The position numbers and the translations under genes were made by a program. Positions 1 through 11,970 of a stretch of DNA of 64,000 bases are shown here, piece after piece (positions within the stretch are counted from its first letter, which is position 1; each line of letters opens with the position of its first letter). Below the pieces are notes generated by a model, which was not told where the DNA came from, did no database searches, and was given only the letters and a program-made list of their open reading frames with translations. Source of the DNA: Liolophura sinensis. Its lineage: Eukaryota > Mollusca > Polyplacophora > Chitonida > Chitonidae. Location of the stretch: positions 20,701,338 to 20,765,337 of the forward strand of contig NC_088302.1 in assembly GCF_032854445.1 (NCBI RefSeq), written 5' to 3'.

Positions 1-1046
1 TATCCATAACACCGAAACCTTGTTTTGTCTAAAAGCCAATTTTTAAACCTACATACCACCGGAGTAAACTTCACAAGGCTTTATTTCAGGATCAAATGAA
101 AAATAAAAAAATATTGCTGTCAGCACAGGCAGGATTGTGAATGGGGTAATGAAGTCTATTCCAGAATACATAAGACTTATAAACCTGTATCGTGTTATCA
201 ATGGCTATCTGACAGGAAGAAATACCTTCCGGTAAACCTAACATAGGTCTCTGAGTGGTCCAGGCGTCAAGGAGAGTGATCGTGTATTTTGCAGTTCAAG
301 CATTTTCTCGTGGAAATCTTGCCCACTTGTCTCTGACTTCATGTTTAGAGATTGTCAGAATCTCCTGGTTTGTTTTTTCAATAGCACTGTCAGGGAAACC
401 AGAGCCGTCTTAACGAATTAACTAAAAACATAGAGCACGTCGTAAAACGAAAACCAAATACGTGAATAATTCCACGTTGCTGAGATAGTTCGCTGATTTA
501 TCAGTTCATTAAAATCAGATTTCATCGAAAACGATTTATATTTTTTCATTCAGAAAAATCAAAAAACTCCCAGGAATCTTGGGGGAGCCCAAAACTTTAT
601 GCGAGGGAAGCATTCACTACTCTCTCTCTCTCTCTCTCTCTTTTCTTTGCCAGTATGGCTTTCTGCTACACAATTCCATTTTATCCTCATTTGACTATTG
701 TTCACTTGTGTTGGGAGATATGGACAGCAAGTTTTTAAAATAATCCGTTACACTTAACAGAAAACATGTTGTCTTAAGTGATGTTGTCTTAAGTGATGTT
801 GGAATATATTCTGCTATTCAACAGGTTATTCTGCTAAAAATTTAGCAAAGATATTGTTTTAAATAAACATCGTGATTTTTGTTAGAGTATTTGATTTGTT
901 GTTACTGTGTTTAGTATAACACAGTATTTTATTGTAAAAGCAAAATACATTCTAGCACAGCTCAGACATCAGACTTTCTGTTAAAATGAACAGACACGTT
1001 TTTAGTGTAGGCTGCTTGACTTTCCCAAAAAATAGCCTTCTTCACC
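1..1046. other. Intron 5 of trk, unique AT-rich sequence with a CT microsatellite
   Basis: No coding signal on either strand. The only clear structure is a (CT)11 microsatellite at 620-641 and a short direct repeat 'ttgtcttaagtgatgtt' around 769-799. The next trk exon, if it lies within this gene's usual structure, must be farther left. Confidence 0.5.
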
Positions 1047-4000
1047 TGCAGCTCACACACCACTTTTTGCGCTGTTAAACTGGCTTTCACTCCGCGACAG
1101 GTTGAATTGTCATAACGGGATTCTCCGGTACACAATCTTTAAATATGTATATCCGCAGTAACTATGGCAACTTTTTAATGTCAGTTAATTAAAAAGAGCT
1201 CTTAGCTTCCGATCAAACTTAATTATAAACTACCAAATGTCATTCTGCGTGGTGTTATACAAAAAGAGTCTCACTTGGTAAATATAAATTAACCATTTTC
1301 CTCTTGACTTTATCGTTTAATCTTAATACAGAAAGGATAGCTATTTTTAATCTGAGAAAATATAGCTTCGTGGTCGAGAAGACGTTCATCTTGTATGAGT
1401 AAACAAAAAGGTATATAATCACATTATCAGTGGCTTAGAAACACTGCATGCCTCATGGTATTTTTGCAACAGGCTATATCAGTGAATTTGCTTCCTTTGG
1501 GAAACCCTTTACAGCTGCATCTGAACACTGCCTGCAATCTTGCATTTGCATTTTGTCCTCTAAAATCCTCCTAGAAATGACTAAAGAAAAAACAAGAAAT
1601 CATAACAGACACCGATGTTCAAGATGCACAGACAATACTCGTCATAGTGACAATGTTTTGTTCCCAGCTTTCCGTCTACTTCATCGTTATAATCGCCTGC
1701 CCATTATACTCATACCAAAGCATCTCCCTGCCACAAATGAGTGTGATTAGCTATAAAACAGCCGACAACAGGATAACTAGGCCGTCTAACTGGCTATTTT
1801 CAGCAACGACAGCATGATGTTCTGATCTTATCCATCATTACCATTTCACATCGACCAAGACATTCATTTGCTAAAGAGCCGGCCTAAGGACTTCGACATA
1901 ACAACACAACACGCAATACGGCGATGCGTTAGGGATGACTTGGTAAAACAGCTATTATATTCTTAACAGGCTTATCAGGAAAATACTTCCTTTTATTATT
2001 ACACTTGCTACCTGCGTCAGCATCTCCTCAAACAATAGTCGCAGTTGAGTGCTCATTGTTGCTATGGTTACATAATTACATTTATGCACGTGAAAATCCA
2101 AACTCCAATAGGTTTTCTCTGTTTTGACTTCATCAAAAGTAGCAAAGAGCATCGCAATAATAACATGTAGTTTGTACACAGAAATTTAAAAAAAGGAACT
2201 GATTTATGTAATCTTTTGGAAACGTACACGTCTTGGGTCGTATAAGATTTAATACAGACTCGTCCCCTGACGTGCTTGACAAGGGAAGAAGGCACAATGT
2301 CAATCAATTTATGGATATACAGATTTTCACCTAATAAAGGTACAAAAAAGTATGGCGTTTAGATTAAATCAGTTGTCATGTTGAATTAAACATTTATTAT
2401 GTTACCGTAAAAAAAAGCGGGGGTGGCGGGGGGGGGACTTAAAACACATCAAGGAGATGAAACTGTATCGATCATGGGTACATATGATGTGTGTAGTTCT
2501 AAAAGCAAAATGCAAGTAATTACCATCTTAGACTCTGCGTAGTCCTGTTGTATGGTGGACTCGATTCTTAGCGGCGCCTAGCGTTCAAGCCGTCCTCGAT
2601 TATCGCTGGGTAAATGTCACAGAGTTACAGAATACATCGATTACACTCGTGAGTGAGTGCCAGTGATTTCTCTTTTGCCATTGATTAAGCCTTCTGAGAC
2701 TATTGTCTCATGTTAATAGCGCACTCAAGATAAGACATTTCGTGAGTGTGAGCCAAGTTCCCCTGCTGTAGAGAGACCACGAAGTGAACATCAGAACAAT
2801 CATAGGTTTATAAAACAGCTTCAAAAGAATCTCGCCAATCTTAAAATCTCACTGCATGACCATTAATATCACATCGTTTTCTGCAGGTAATTTTTATCGC
2901 TACCAACCCTCAGCCCCTTGGCTCCACCTTGGGTCAGTTCGATTATACCATATAGTCAGGCAAGACTTTGACACACAAATATTTAAGAACACAGCTATAA
3001 TTTACAGTCATCCATCTTTTCCATTCATTGTACACGTATCAAAGAGAATTAGATATATGATTTCCCGCATAGATTTAAGCCAGAACAAACATCCACCGAG
3101 CTATCCATCGGATATAATCGGATACAAACGTATCTATCTATTTACAAGGTAAGAGATTTAGGCTCTACTGAATATTTCGCTAATACGACGGCACACAGAG
3201 CAAAGGATGGAAGAAACAAGCACTGTTTATGGATACCATTAACCTGTCATATCTGAATCCCAATCCCTTCGTGACTTAATGCTGTTAAATAAAAAAATTT
3301 AGATAGCTGGATTCGAACAGGCGACTTGATTGATCAAGATTTAGTCGCCTCCGACGTCTTAGACGATTGGACAATTGACAAACTACTTAAATGTTGCGTG
3401 CGAAACACTCTTTTGCTTCGTATCCGTTTCTTCTTTCCCTTAAGATGTTTCCTCTGTTTTCTCAAATTCGTTACAAAATGTGACGAAATCAGTTCCTTTG
3501 GTCTATACTTTCGCCTGAACAGACGTCATAATGGTATATGATCTTTGGTGTCTCGCTGTGATTGGCGCCAATGCGATGACGCACAATTCAGTCTGGTTTC
3601 ATTATTCACATTGACCATCGAAGATTAGGCATATAACTGATACGGCTTCCAGCTGAGCTAGACATCTCCTTGTTATTTCCCAAGATGCACACTGACCTAT
3701 GTGAAATGAAAGTGAATCCCGCATACAGTCTCGTGCAATGCGTTATTTAGCCGACAAGAAAACGACGGACCAGCTAGTATGTGTTGAAGGTAAAGAAAAC
3801 ACTAACATGAACTACAATTCAGATGAAAAAGAATCAAACAGAACAATATTTATTATTCCTTTTTGTTTTAATTTTTCGAACACACTAAAATGTTTACATA
3901 ACATAGGATTCGACGGTGCCAAGGGGTACCATTGACGTCACATCTATTTGCGTCGCTTCAAAACGTTCATTTCAAGATCCATTCGTTCCAAGCATCCTTA

Positions 4001-4838
4001 CCTTTATATGCATATGTATTTTGAAGCGTTAGAAAGCAAAAAACCTGATGTTACTTCAGAAAAGGCAACGATGTTATCCAAAGTTCTTAATGCTTTTTAC
4101 TCCTAATTTACAAGATGTCGTCAAGGTAGGGTGTCTTGTAACTGCATTATTAGACGATGTCACTTAATTTTACACATTATCCCTCACAAAAACACGTACT
4201 TATTCACAGTACTTAGTCATGGGATGTGTACGTACAGATTACATGCCACTGATCAATGCATACTTGATAGGACGACTAATTGTCCGCCAGTTTGTTCTAC
4301 AACATGCGGAGAATGTTGCAGACATTCAAATTGTTAACAAAAGGGAAAACAACGACCCTAGGCTGATTGTTAGCGATCGTTTTCCCGATTCAATGCGGGA
4401 ACAGCTGTAGGGTTATACAGGTAAGGCAGTGTACCATATACTACCGTAATACTTGTCCTCGACTGCTCCTGCCTTCGGCAGACCTGCCCTGATTAGTCTT
4501 GGGTGATTATTCTTTCCATGCTTTGATATCTGTGATCGGAAAATGACAAATTTATTTTGTTTTCGTAATTTCCAGGAACCTGGCTATGCTTTAATATTAG
4601 AGTTGGCTTAATCAAAACTCTCCATTATTGGAGAAGTCACCTTGGAAAAGGGGGATGGATTAAAGTTATATCGGGTTAAATTAAATCTTAAGGCAAGTCT
4701 TCTCTTAATACAGCTCATGTGGGACTTACGACCAGACTTACGTCAATATATTAGGCACGAAAGCCATACATGTGATGTCTTCTACCTAGTCTGCTGCCCT
4801 GTTATTTTAGAACTGTTTGCCCTTGTACATCAGTGAAA
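1047..4838. repeat. 4-kb tandem duplication, copy A
   Basis: First of two direct copies about 4 kb apart, with 164 bp between them. It starts at 'tgcagctcacacacc' and ends near 'tgcccttgtacatcagtgaaa'. Similarity to copy B is uneven: roughly four fifths in the outer parts with many small indels, but almost identical over about 2,450-2,860 and 3,380-3,600. It contains no recognisable exon. Open frames on both strands (for example 1448-1750 plus and 1955-2179 minus) persist in part in copy B but carry many replacement changes and resemble no known protein. Confidence 0.85.
3290..3381 (-). pseudogene. Decayed class II tRNA-like element (copy A)
   Basis: On the minus strand, a D-arm-like TTGTCCAATCGTCTAAGACG (from 3374) resembles the start of Leu/Ser tRNAs (TGGCCGAGTGGTCTAAGGCG) at 14 of 20 positions. 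A perfect B box GTTCGAATCC follows at 3318-3309 with about the spacing of a long-variable-arm tRNA, then a T7 run (3297-3291) that could stop RNA polymerase III. An 8-bp inverted repeat (AGGCGACT/AGTCGCCT) lies between the boxes. The acceptor and T stems do not pair well, so it is not a working tRNA. It could also be the head of an old SINE. Confidence 0.35.
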
Positions 4839-5002
4839 TATTATTGAAAACGGGTCAAACCGTCTATTAAATCAATATGCTTTTAAATTAAACTACTAAA
4901 TCAGTTAAAAAATCTCAAAGTCACACCCAGATTAACACAGATCTCGTGTCTGCTGTTTGTCTTTCAACAAACACAAAATAGATAAATCCAGCCATGTCCA
5001 TT

Positions 5003-8000
5003 TGTAGCTCACACACCGCTATTCGCGAAGTTAAACTGGTTTCAACTCCTCAACAGATTGAATGGTCATAACGGGATTCTCGTATAAAAAAACTTTTAAA
5101 ATATATATATCCTCAGCAACTATGACAAACTTTTATTGTTAATTTTTCAAAAATAACTCTCAGTTCATCATCAAAATTTAATTATAAACTACCAAATGTC
5201 ATTCGGCATGTTACACAAAAAGAGCCTGACTTGGTGAATCTCAGTGAACCATTTACCTCTTGATTTACAGTTTTTTTTTCTAAGAGAAATGGCTTGTTTC
5301 TGAAACCAATGACTTTATCGTTTGATGTTAATATAGAAAGGGCAGCCCTTTATAATTTGACGAAAGGTAGTTTCGTGGTCGAGGAGACTTTGACCTTGTA
5401 TGAGTAAACAAAAAGCTATTCGCATTTCACCGAAAATGTCACTTTTAATGAGGTACTATGTAATCGTATTACCAGTGGCTCAGAAACACTGCATGCCTCT
5501 CGATTCAACCTTTTCATGGCCTTTTTACAACAGATTATCTCCGTGGATTTTCTTCTTTTGTGAAACCCTTTACAGTTGTAATTGTGCACTGCCTGCGAGC
5601 TTGCATTTGCATTTTGTCCTCTAAATTCCTCCTAGAAATGACTAAAGAAAAAACAAGAAATTATAACGGACACCGAAGTTCAAGATGCATAGACAATACT
5701 CGCCATAGTGACAATGTTTTATTCCCAGCTTGCCCTCTTCTTCATCGCTATAATCGACTTTACGTTATTCTCATACCATAGCATCTCCCTGCCACAAATG
5801 AATGTGACTGGAACAAGCTATAAAACATTCGACAACAGGATAAATAGGCCGTCTAACTGGCTATTTTCAGCAACGATAGCACAATGTTCTGATCTTATCC
5901 ACCATTAACATTTCACTGGTCATCGACCAAGACATTCATAGCCAAAGAACCGTCCTAAGGACTTTGACATAACAGCACAGCACGCAATGCCGCGATGCGT
6001 TAGGGATGACTTGGAAAAACAGCTATTATATTCTTAACAGGCTTATCACTAAAATACTTCCTTTTATTGTTACACTTGCTACCTGCGTCAGCACCTGCTG
6101 AAACGATAGTTGGGTGTTCATTGTTGCTATGGTTACATAATTACACACATGCCAGAGAAAATACAAAATCCAATAGATTGTTTCTAGTTTGAATTCATCA
6201 AAAATGACAAAGAACATCGCAATAATAAAATGTAGTTTGTACACAGAAATTTAAAAAAAGGAACTGATTTATGTAATCTTTTGGAAACGTACATGTCTTG
6301 GGTCGTATAAGATAATTTAACACAGACCACTACCGCGCTTGACAAGGGAAGAAGGCACAATGTCAATCAATTTATGGATATACAGATTTTTTCCCAATAA
6401 AGGTACAAAAAAGTATGGCGTTTAGATTAAATCAGTTGTCATGTTGGATTAATCATGTATTACGTTACCGTAAAAAAACGGGGGTGGGGGTTAAAACACA
6501 TCAAGGAAATGAAACTGTATCGATCATGAGTACATATGATGTGTGTAGTTCTAAAAGCAAAATGCAAGTAATTACCATCTTAGACTCTGCGTAGTCCTGT
6601 TGTATGGTGGACTCGATTCTTAGCGGCGCCTAGCGTTCAAGCCGTCCTCGATTATCGCTGGGTAAATGTCACAGAGTTACAGAATACATCGATTACACTC
6701 GTGAGTGAGTGCCAGTGATTTCTCTCTTGCCATTGATTAAGCCTTCTGAGACTATTGTCTCATGTTAATAGCGCACTCAAGATAAGACATTACGTGTGTG
6801 TGAGCCAAGTTCCCCTGCTGTAGTGGGACCACGAAGTGAACATCAGAACAATCATAGGTTTATAAAAACAGCTTCAAAAGAATCTCGCCAATCTTAAAAT
6901 CTCACTGCATGACCATTAATATCACATCGTTTTCTGCAGGTAATTTTTATCGCTACCAACCCCTTGGCTCCACCTTGGGTCAGTTCGATTATACCACACA
7001 GGCAGGCAAGACTTTGACACACAAATATTTAAGAACACAGCTATAATTTACAGTCATCCATCTTTTCCATTCATTGTACACGTATCAAAAAAAGAATTAG
7101 ATATGAGATTGCGCGTATCCATTTAAGCCAGATTAAAACATCCACCGAGCTATCCATCGGATATAATCGGATATAAATGCATCTATCTATTTATAAAGTA
7201 AGAGTTTTACGCCCTACTCCTAAATATTTCGCTGATACGATGGCGCACAAAGCCAAGGATGGAAGAAACAAGCACTGTTTATGGATACCACTGTTCTGTC
7301 ATACCTGAACTCTCCCAACACCTGTTCGTGACTTAATGCTGTTCAATAAAAAAATATAGATAGCTGGATTCGAACAGACGACTTGATTGATCAAGATTTA
7401 GTTGTCTCCGCTGACAGTGACCCTTTCGACGACTGGGCAATTGACAAACTACTTAAATGTATTCGTTGCGTGCGAAACACTCTTTTGCTTCGTATCCGTT
7501 TCTTCTTTCCCTTAAGATGTTTCCTCTGTTTTCTCAAATTCGTTACAAAATGTGACGAAATCAGTTCCTTTGGTCTATACTTTCGCCTGAACAGACGTCA
7601 TAATGGTAAATCATCCTTGGTGTCTAGCTGTGATACGCGCCAATGCGATGACGCACAATTCAGTCTGGTTTCATTATTCACATTGACCATCGAAGATTAG
7701 ACATAATACTGATACGGTTTCGGGCTCAGTTATACACCACTGTGTTATTTCCCAGGATGCACACTGACCTATACAAAATGAAAGTGTATCCCGCCTGCAA
7801 AGCACGTAAAAGCAATCGGATAGATACAGACTCATGCAATCTGTTACTCAGTCCGCAAGAAAAGGAGGGACCAGCAAGCATTTGTTAAACGCAAAGAAAA
7901 CACTAAGGTGAATTACATATCAGATGAAAAACCGTTAAACGGAAAAACATTCGAATTTTTTATTTTCTTTTTAATTTTCGAACAGACTAAAATGCTTTCA

Positions 8001-8883
8001 AAAACTGGATTCTACGGTTTCATGCAGGTCACATCTATACGTTTCGCTTGAAATGGCTCGTTTTGAGGTCCATTCGTTCCAAACGTCCATACCTGATGTT
8101 ACGTCAATGGTCCCGATATAGGACAAGGCAACGATACACTTAAAAGTTTCTAATGCATTTTACTCCTAATTTCCAAAATGTTATAAAGGTAAGTGTCTTG
8201 TAAATGTAATACTGGACGATGTCACTTAAATTAACATGTTATCCCCACTCATAAAACCCGTACACATTCACACTATTGAGTCATGGGATATGTACGTGCA
8301 GATTACATGCAATCATCAATGCGCACGATAGGTCGACTGCTGTCCGCCATTTTGTTCTACATCATACTGCCAATTTTTCTGGACATTCAGATTGTTAACA
8401 AAGGAGAAAAACAACGACCCTAGGGGGATTGTAAGCGATCCTGTCCTCGGTACAATGCGGGAAATGAACAGCTGTATGGGTCATACAGGTAGGGCTGTGT
8501 ACCATATACTACCGCACTAACTGTTCACGACTGCCCTGGGCGATTATTCTTTCCATGCTTTGATGTCAGAAAATGGTAAGTTAATTTTGTTTTCGTAATT
8601 TCCAGGAACCTGGATTTGCTGTTAATATAACAACTGGCTGAAACAAAACTCCCCATCATTGGGGAAAAGTCACTTGGGCTCTGTTGTATTGGGAAAAGAG
8701 GATGGATTAAAGTTATATCGGGATAAATTAAATTTTAAGACAGGTCTCCTCCTAATACAGCTCCAGTGGAACTTACGACCAGACTTATGCTAGCATATTA
8801 GGCACAAAACCCACATATGTCATGTTTTCTACCTAGTCTGCTGTATTGTTATTCTAAACCTGTGTGCCCCTGTAGAAGTGAAA
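5003..8883. repeat. 4-kb tandem duplication, copy B
   Basis: Second direct copy. It starts at 'tgtagctcacacacc' and ends at 'tgtagaagtgaaac', only 100 bp from the trk exon 5 donor. Relative to copy A it has a roughly 60-bp insertion near 5,265-5,320 and other indels. The stretch 6,500-6,900 is nearly identical to 2,450-2,860 in copy A. Confidence 0.85.
7348..7447 (-). pseudogene. Decayed class II tRNA-like element (copy B)
   Basis: Equivalent of the element at 3290-3381 in the second duplication copy. The A-box region reads TTGCCCAGTCGTCGAAAGG, closer to a tRNA A box than copy A. The B box GTTCGAATCC is intact (7375-7366) and a T7 run follows (7354-7348). About a dozen extra bases separate the boxes compared with copy A. 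Stems are imperfect, so a functional tRNA is unlikely. Confidence 0.35.
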
Positions 8884-8983
8884 CAAGCGATATACAATTT
8901 CGCAGTGTGGTCACAAAGTGTCAAAAACGAGAAGACAAGATATAGATAAGAAGCGTAACAATCTAGGAGGAAATTGCGCTTAC

Positions 8984-9147
8984 CACAGTTCTCTATAACG
9001 ACATCGGAAAGCCTGGCGAGTCCGTTGTCATGGCTACACGTAACTGCGTCCACACTCGGCCCTGAAGAACCCGACAGTGCATTCAGAGACAGTCTTTGCA
9101 GCCATTTACTGCTGCAGTTACATGCCAAGGGGTTCTCTTTTAGATGT
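8984..9147 (-). CDS. trk: Trk exon 5: LRR C-terminal cysteine cap
   Basis: A 164-bp exon, phase 2 in and phase 1 out, encoding residues 146-199 and the first base of a Gly codon. It begins HLKENPLACNCSSKWLQRL, the NPxxCxCxxxWL signature that opens an LRRCT domain, and closes VVIENC plus Gly, like the IPNCG that ends this cap in vertebrate Trk. Cysteine spacing is C-x-C-x25-C-x16-C. The acceptor has a long pyrimidine tract (CTTTTTTTTTCACTGTCCAG, from 9148) and the donor is GTAAGCGCA (from 8983). The next exon would normally start an Ig domain or a linker; none was found in the remaining 8.9 kb to the left. Confidence 0.88.
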
Positions 9148-9486
9148 CTGGACAGTGAAAAAAAAGAAAAAAAGTTTATTCATTTACTTGATTACGTTTA
9201 TCGCCATACGCAAGAATTTATCCTTTATAGGGATACAGAATCGATGCTGATTGGCTGACAGAGGAAATAGGGTTTCCTATTCACGCTTATTAAGTCTGCC
9301 GTACCTAAAATGAGCTTAGCCTGGAGTTGCCTATCTCTAACATCAGCCAATGAATCAGAAACGATTCTGTATCCCTTTAAGATATGACCGTGGCAAATTT
9401 TACTGGCGGAGGAAATCGGAGTTAAGGTCGAATTTGTCGAGGCACACTATATATGTGGGAGGCAAGTGGTCTGCATCGAAAATGAG

Positions 9487-9943
9487 ACTGTGCGAACGAC
9501 GGCCGGAGAGTCATCGACCACTTATTGTCGCCAAGGCCAACGGAGTTTCAGAGCAGGGAAATTTACTAATTCCCTGTCTGGTTTGAACCCTTACTTCGTG
9601 TGTCCTAAAAATAGAAGCCGAACAACTTAATCCTTTAACTACGATCCGTGCCTAAAAATATGTTAGATGCAATTGGGTAAAACGTGTATGATATTAATTA
9701 ATTTATTTGTTTAATTGGTGTTTTACGCCAATTATTTCACTTATACAACGGCGGCCAGCATTATGATGAGAGGATAACCCACGACCATCCGCAGGTTAGA
9801 GGAACTTTCCCTGGTGCGGGCGTAGAGGAAACCAGCATGAGCTGGACTTGAAAGCACTCCTGTGTCCTTGCTGCGCTAGCTGGTTAAGTACTAGGCCACG
9901 GAGATACCCTTATCATGTTTGAAAGAATTTTCCAGGTGATATA
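9487..9943 (+). repeat. Inverted repeat 1, left arm
   Basis: Pairs with 11235-11715 in reverse orientation over its whole length. The outermost shared bases are 'actgtgcgaacgacggcc' and the innermost 'tttccaggtgatata'. The outer half is nearly identical between arms; the SINE-containing inner half is roughly 85% identical with small indels. It contains a SINE-A copy in minus orientation. The arms may be long terminal inverted repeats of a foldback DNA element, or a local inverted duplication. Confidence 0.88.
9701..9905 (-). mobile_element. SINE-A copy inside inverted repeat 1 left arm
   Basis: Minus-strand tRNA-headed SINE. From its 5' end (9905) it has the 'ctccgtggcctagt' head, a degenerate body with 'cagcatgagctgg'-type sequence in reverse, the central 'cgcaggttgctg...cccacgacc' block in reverse, and the 3' tail with 'gtgttttacgcc' in reverse plus AAATAA repeats. 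Somewhat decayed. Confidence 0.8.
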
Positions 9944-11234
9944 CCCTTAAAATTTGCTTTGGCACAGAATACATGTATATTCGTGAACTGACCGAACAAA
10001 GGTAAATCACTAATTTCATAAAGAAGGAAAAGTATCACTAACTCTTGAATCTGTTTTGAATCTATAGTCAACCTATAGTTAGGAGTGACGAAATTACAAA
10101 CGTGTAGGTAGCTCAACGATCAGATGAAAGAATTGCTTTTATCAGGAAAGTGCTCCAGGCAGTCGGTGTCTATTTGGGAGGTGATACAAATAGGAAAAGA
10201 GCAGAGCCTCGTAAAAACTTCACTGAACGCAATAAATGCCGCAATGAAAGCTTTACGGCTATGCCGACTTTGTCTTGATTGGACATAAATATTAGGCACA
10301 GATTCCAAGCAATAAAAGTGTTGGTCAAATTCCAAAGGTTTATAGTCTATTTTACTCGTTGCAAAAGGGTCGAACTGAGATCTGTTGTAACAAGTATAAT
10401 AATGACAACATGTGTAATAAGTATTACACAGCTGTCCCAACTGCAATCCCTGGTGTAAGATAATGTTACACTCCTTAGGCATATATCTATTCACCGGTGT
10501 ATCTTTCCATTTGACCTGTAATTAAGGACACGGTAATGTGTGTAGATCTTTGAAGTAAGTAGAATACAAATGTATACCTATATTTTCATGGCTATTCCGT
10601 AGTAAAAATGGATTGTCTGTGATGTGGTATTTTCCCATCATAGAAAGTGAATTCTGTTCAAAATGCATCTTTAATCAATTCCGCAATTTTGTTTTGTACC
10701 ATGTTTGTAACAAAAAGTAATTCTGTTTTACTTCCAGTATTCATTCAGTTGAATACGAAAAGGAATTAAATCAAAAGGAGATCAAAATATAAAAATGTGA
10801 AACCCAAGTTTCACACATGCTATGCAAAGGTGTCTGTCCAGTCAGTCTGAAGGTAAAACCCGATGGAGCCGTACTTTGGTATTTGATATTGCTTATTAGT
10901 CTGCATTCAGTGACGATAGGGTGAATACGGTCGTCTTCAACTGCTAGTGTAATACAAAATCATCGTTACATTAGGGGTTGTCATTAAACTACGCCCGGTG
11001 TAACATTATAACAATAAATGTTTTTATTACACCACCGTTTGGAACAGGGGTCATCTTTCAGTCGAGAATATCACACAACAAACATTAAAATCATATTATG
11101 GGCCATATTGAGGAGATTTTTTACCGGAAACGCGTGAGACGGAATGCTCTTGTGACAGACTCAATCAGGGTTGTGTTAGGTCATTCAGACAGTCCCAGAG
11201 AACAGCATGATATGATGGAAAGCGTATTATAAAT

Positions 11235-11715
11235 TATATCACCTGGAAAATTCTTTCAAACCTGATAAAGGTATCTCCGTGGCCTAGTGCTTAACCCTGC
11301 TAGCGCAGCATGGACAAGGGGCCCCTCCTCAATGAGATCGTCGTGTGTTCAAGTCCATTTCATGTTGGTTTCCTCTACCTCCGTACCAGGGAAATTTCCT
11401 CAGCAACCTGCGGATGGTCGTGGGTTACCCTCCCATCATAATGCTGGCCGCCGTTGTATAAGTGAAATAATTGGCGTAAATCACCAATTAAACAAATAAA
11501 TTAATTAATATCATACACGTTTTACCCAATTGCATCTAACATATCTTTAGGCACGGATCGTAGTTAAAGGATTAAGTTGTTCGGCTTCTATTTTTAGGAC
11601 ACACGAAGTAAGGGTTCAAACCAGACAGGGAATTAGTAAATTTCCTTGCTCTGAAACTCCGTTGGCCTTGGCGACAATAAGTGGTCGATGACTCTCCGGC
11701 CGTCGTTCGCACAGT
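11235..11715 (-). repeat. Inverted repeat 1, right arm
   Basis: Reverse complement of 9487-9943. It contains a SINE-A copy in plus orientation, so the SINE was present before the inverted duplication formed, or both ends of the element carry it by descent. No target-site duplication is evident outside the arms. Confidence 0.88.
11271..11502 (+). mobile_element. SINE-A copy inside inverted repeat 1 right arm
   Basis: Plus-strand SINE-A: head 'gtatctccgtggcctagtgc', a B-box-like 'gtgttcaagtcc' at about 11345, the central 'cagcaacctgcggatggtcg' block, 'ataatgctggccgccg', and tail 'caccaattaaacaaataaat'. Mirror partner of 9701-9905. Confidence 0.85.
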
Positions 11716-11901
11716 GTTGTTTTAATAAACTAATGAGATTTTAGCCGATATTAAAGGCCTACAATTATTATAAAGTTAATACCGGTTTAAACTGTTCATA
11801 CACTTTAGAACAACTGTTCACTGCATGTATATGCGCTTTCTGCGGAACACTTTCTTCGCGTGTTACGTCTTCAAATCTTACACGTTTTGTAGATAACTTA
11901 C

Positions 11902-11970
11902 AGACGAACAAGAGAGGTGCCCGTCACTGAGCTCCAAGGCATCACTTCTATTTGGTTCCGCTCCAAATAA
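11902..11970 (-). CDS. trk: Trk exon 4: leucine-rich repeat 3
   Basis: A 69-bp exon, phase 2 in and out, encoding residues 123-144 (YLERNQIEVMPW, then SSVTGTSLVR). The N-Q-I register fits the LRR consensus L-x-x-N-x-L and the third Trk LRR (INFTRNKLTSL in vertebrates), with identical length. The acceptor is TTGTTGTTTGTTTGCAG (from 11971) and the donor GTAAGTTAT (from 11901). The longer open frame that overlaps this position in another frame has no relation to any protein I know and is treated as a by-product. Confidence 0.85.

Larger units (their letters stand above)
9148..11901 (-). other. Trk intron 4, mostly a long inverted repeat
   Basis: Lies between exons 4 and 5. Apart from about 340 bp at the exon 5 side and 185 bp at the exon 4 side, it is occupied by the inverted repeat 9487-11715. 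The loop (9944-11234) holds no recognisable gene; a 124-codon minus-strand open frame at 10120-10494 matches nothing I know. Confidence 0.8.

Noticed and set aside
1448-1750. Possible exon after a strong minus-strand acceptor (about 1,565-1,600), repeated in copy B near 5,640
   Set aside because: The acceptor-like tract is good and a phase-compatible frame exists, but the two copies differ mostly at replacement positions and the peptide resembles nothing in Trk.
1955-2179. Minus-strand open frame conserved in both duplication copies (also 6026-6244)
   Set aside because: Many amino-acid changes and an in-frame indel between copies; no similarity that I recognise.
3326-3541. Plus-strand frame MIDQDLV... 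found in both copies (also 7383-7700)
   Set aside because: Starts inside the tRNA-like element, and the copies differ by a frame-neutral but low-complexity indel; conservation fits the generally near-identical block rather than coding.
9913-10116. LRR-like wording (FTNIHVF...ANFKGIS) on the minus strand in intron 4
   Set aside because: The acceptor would give phase 0 instead of the required phase 2, there is no suitable donor, and it crosses the inner end of an inverted-repeat arm.
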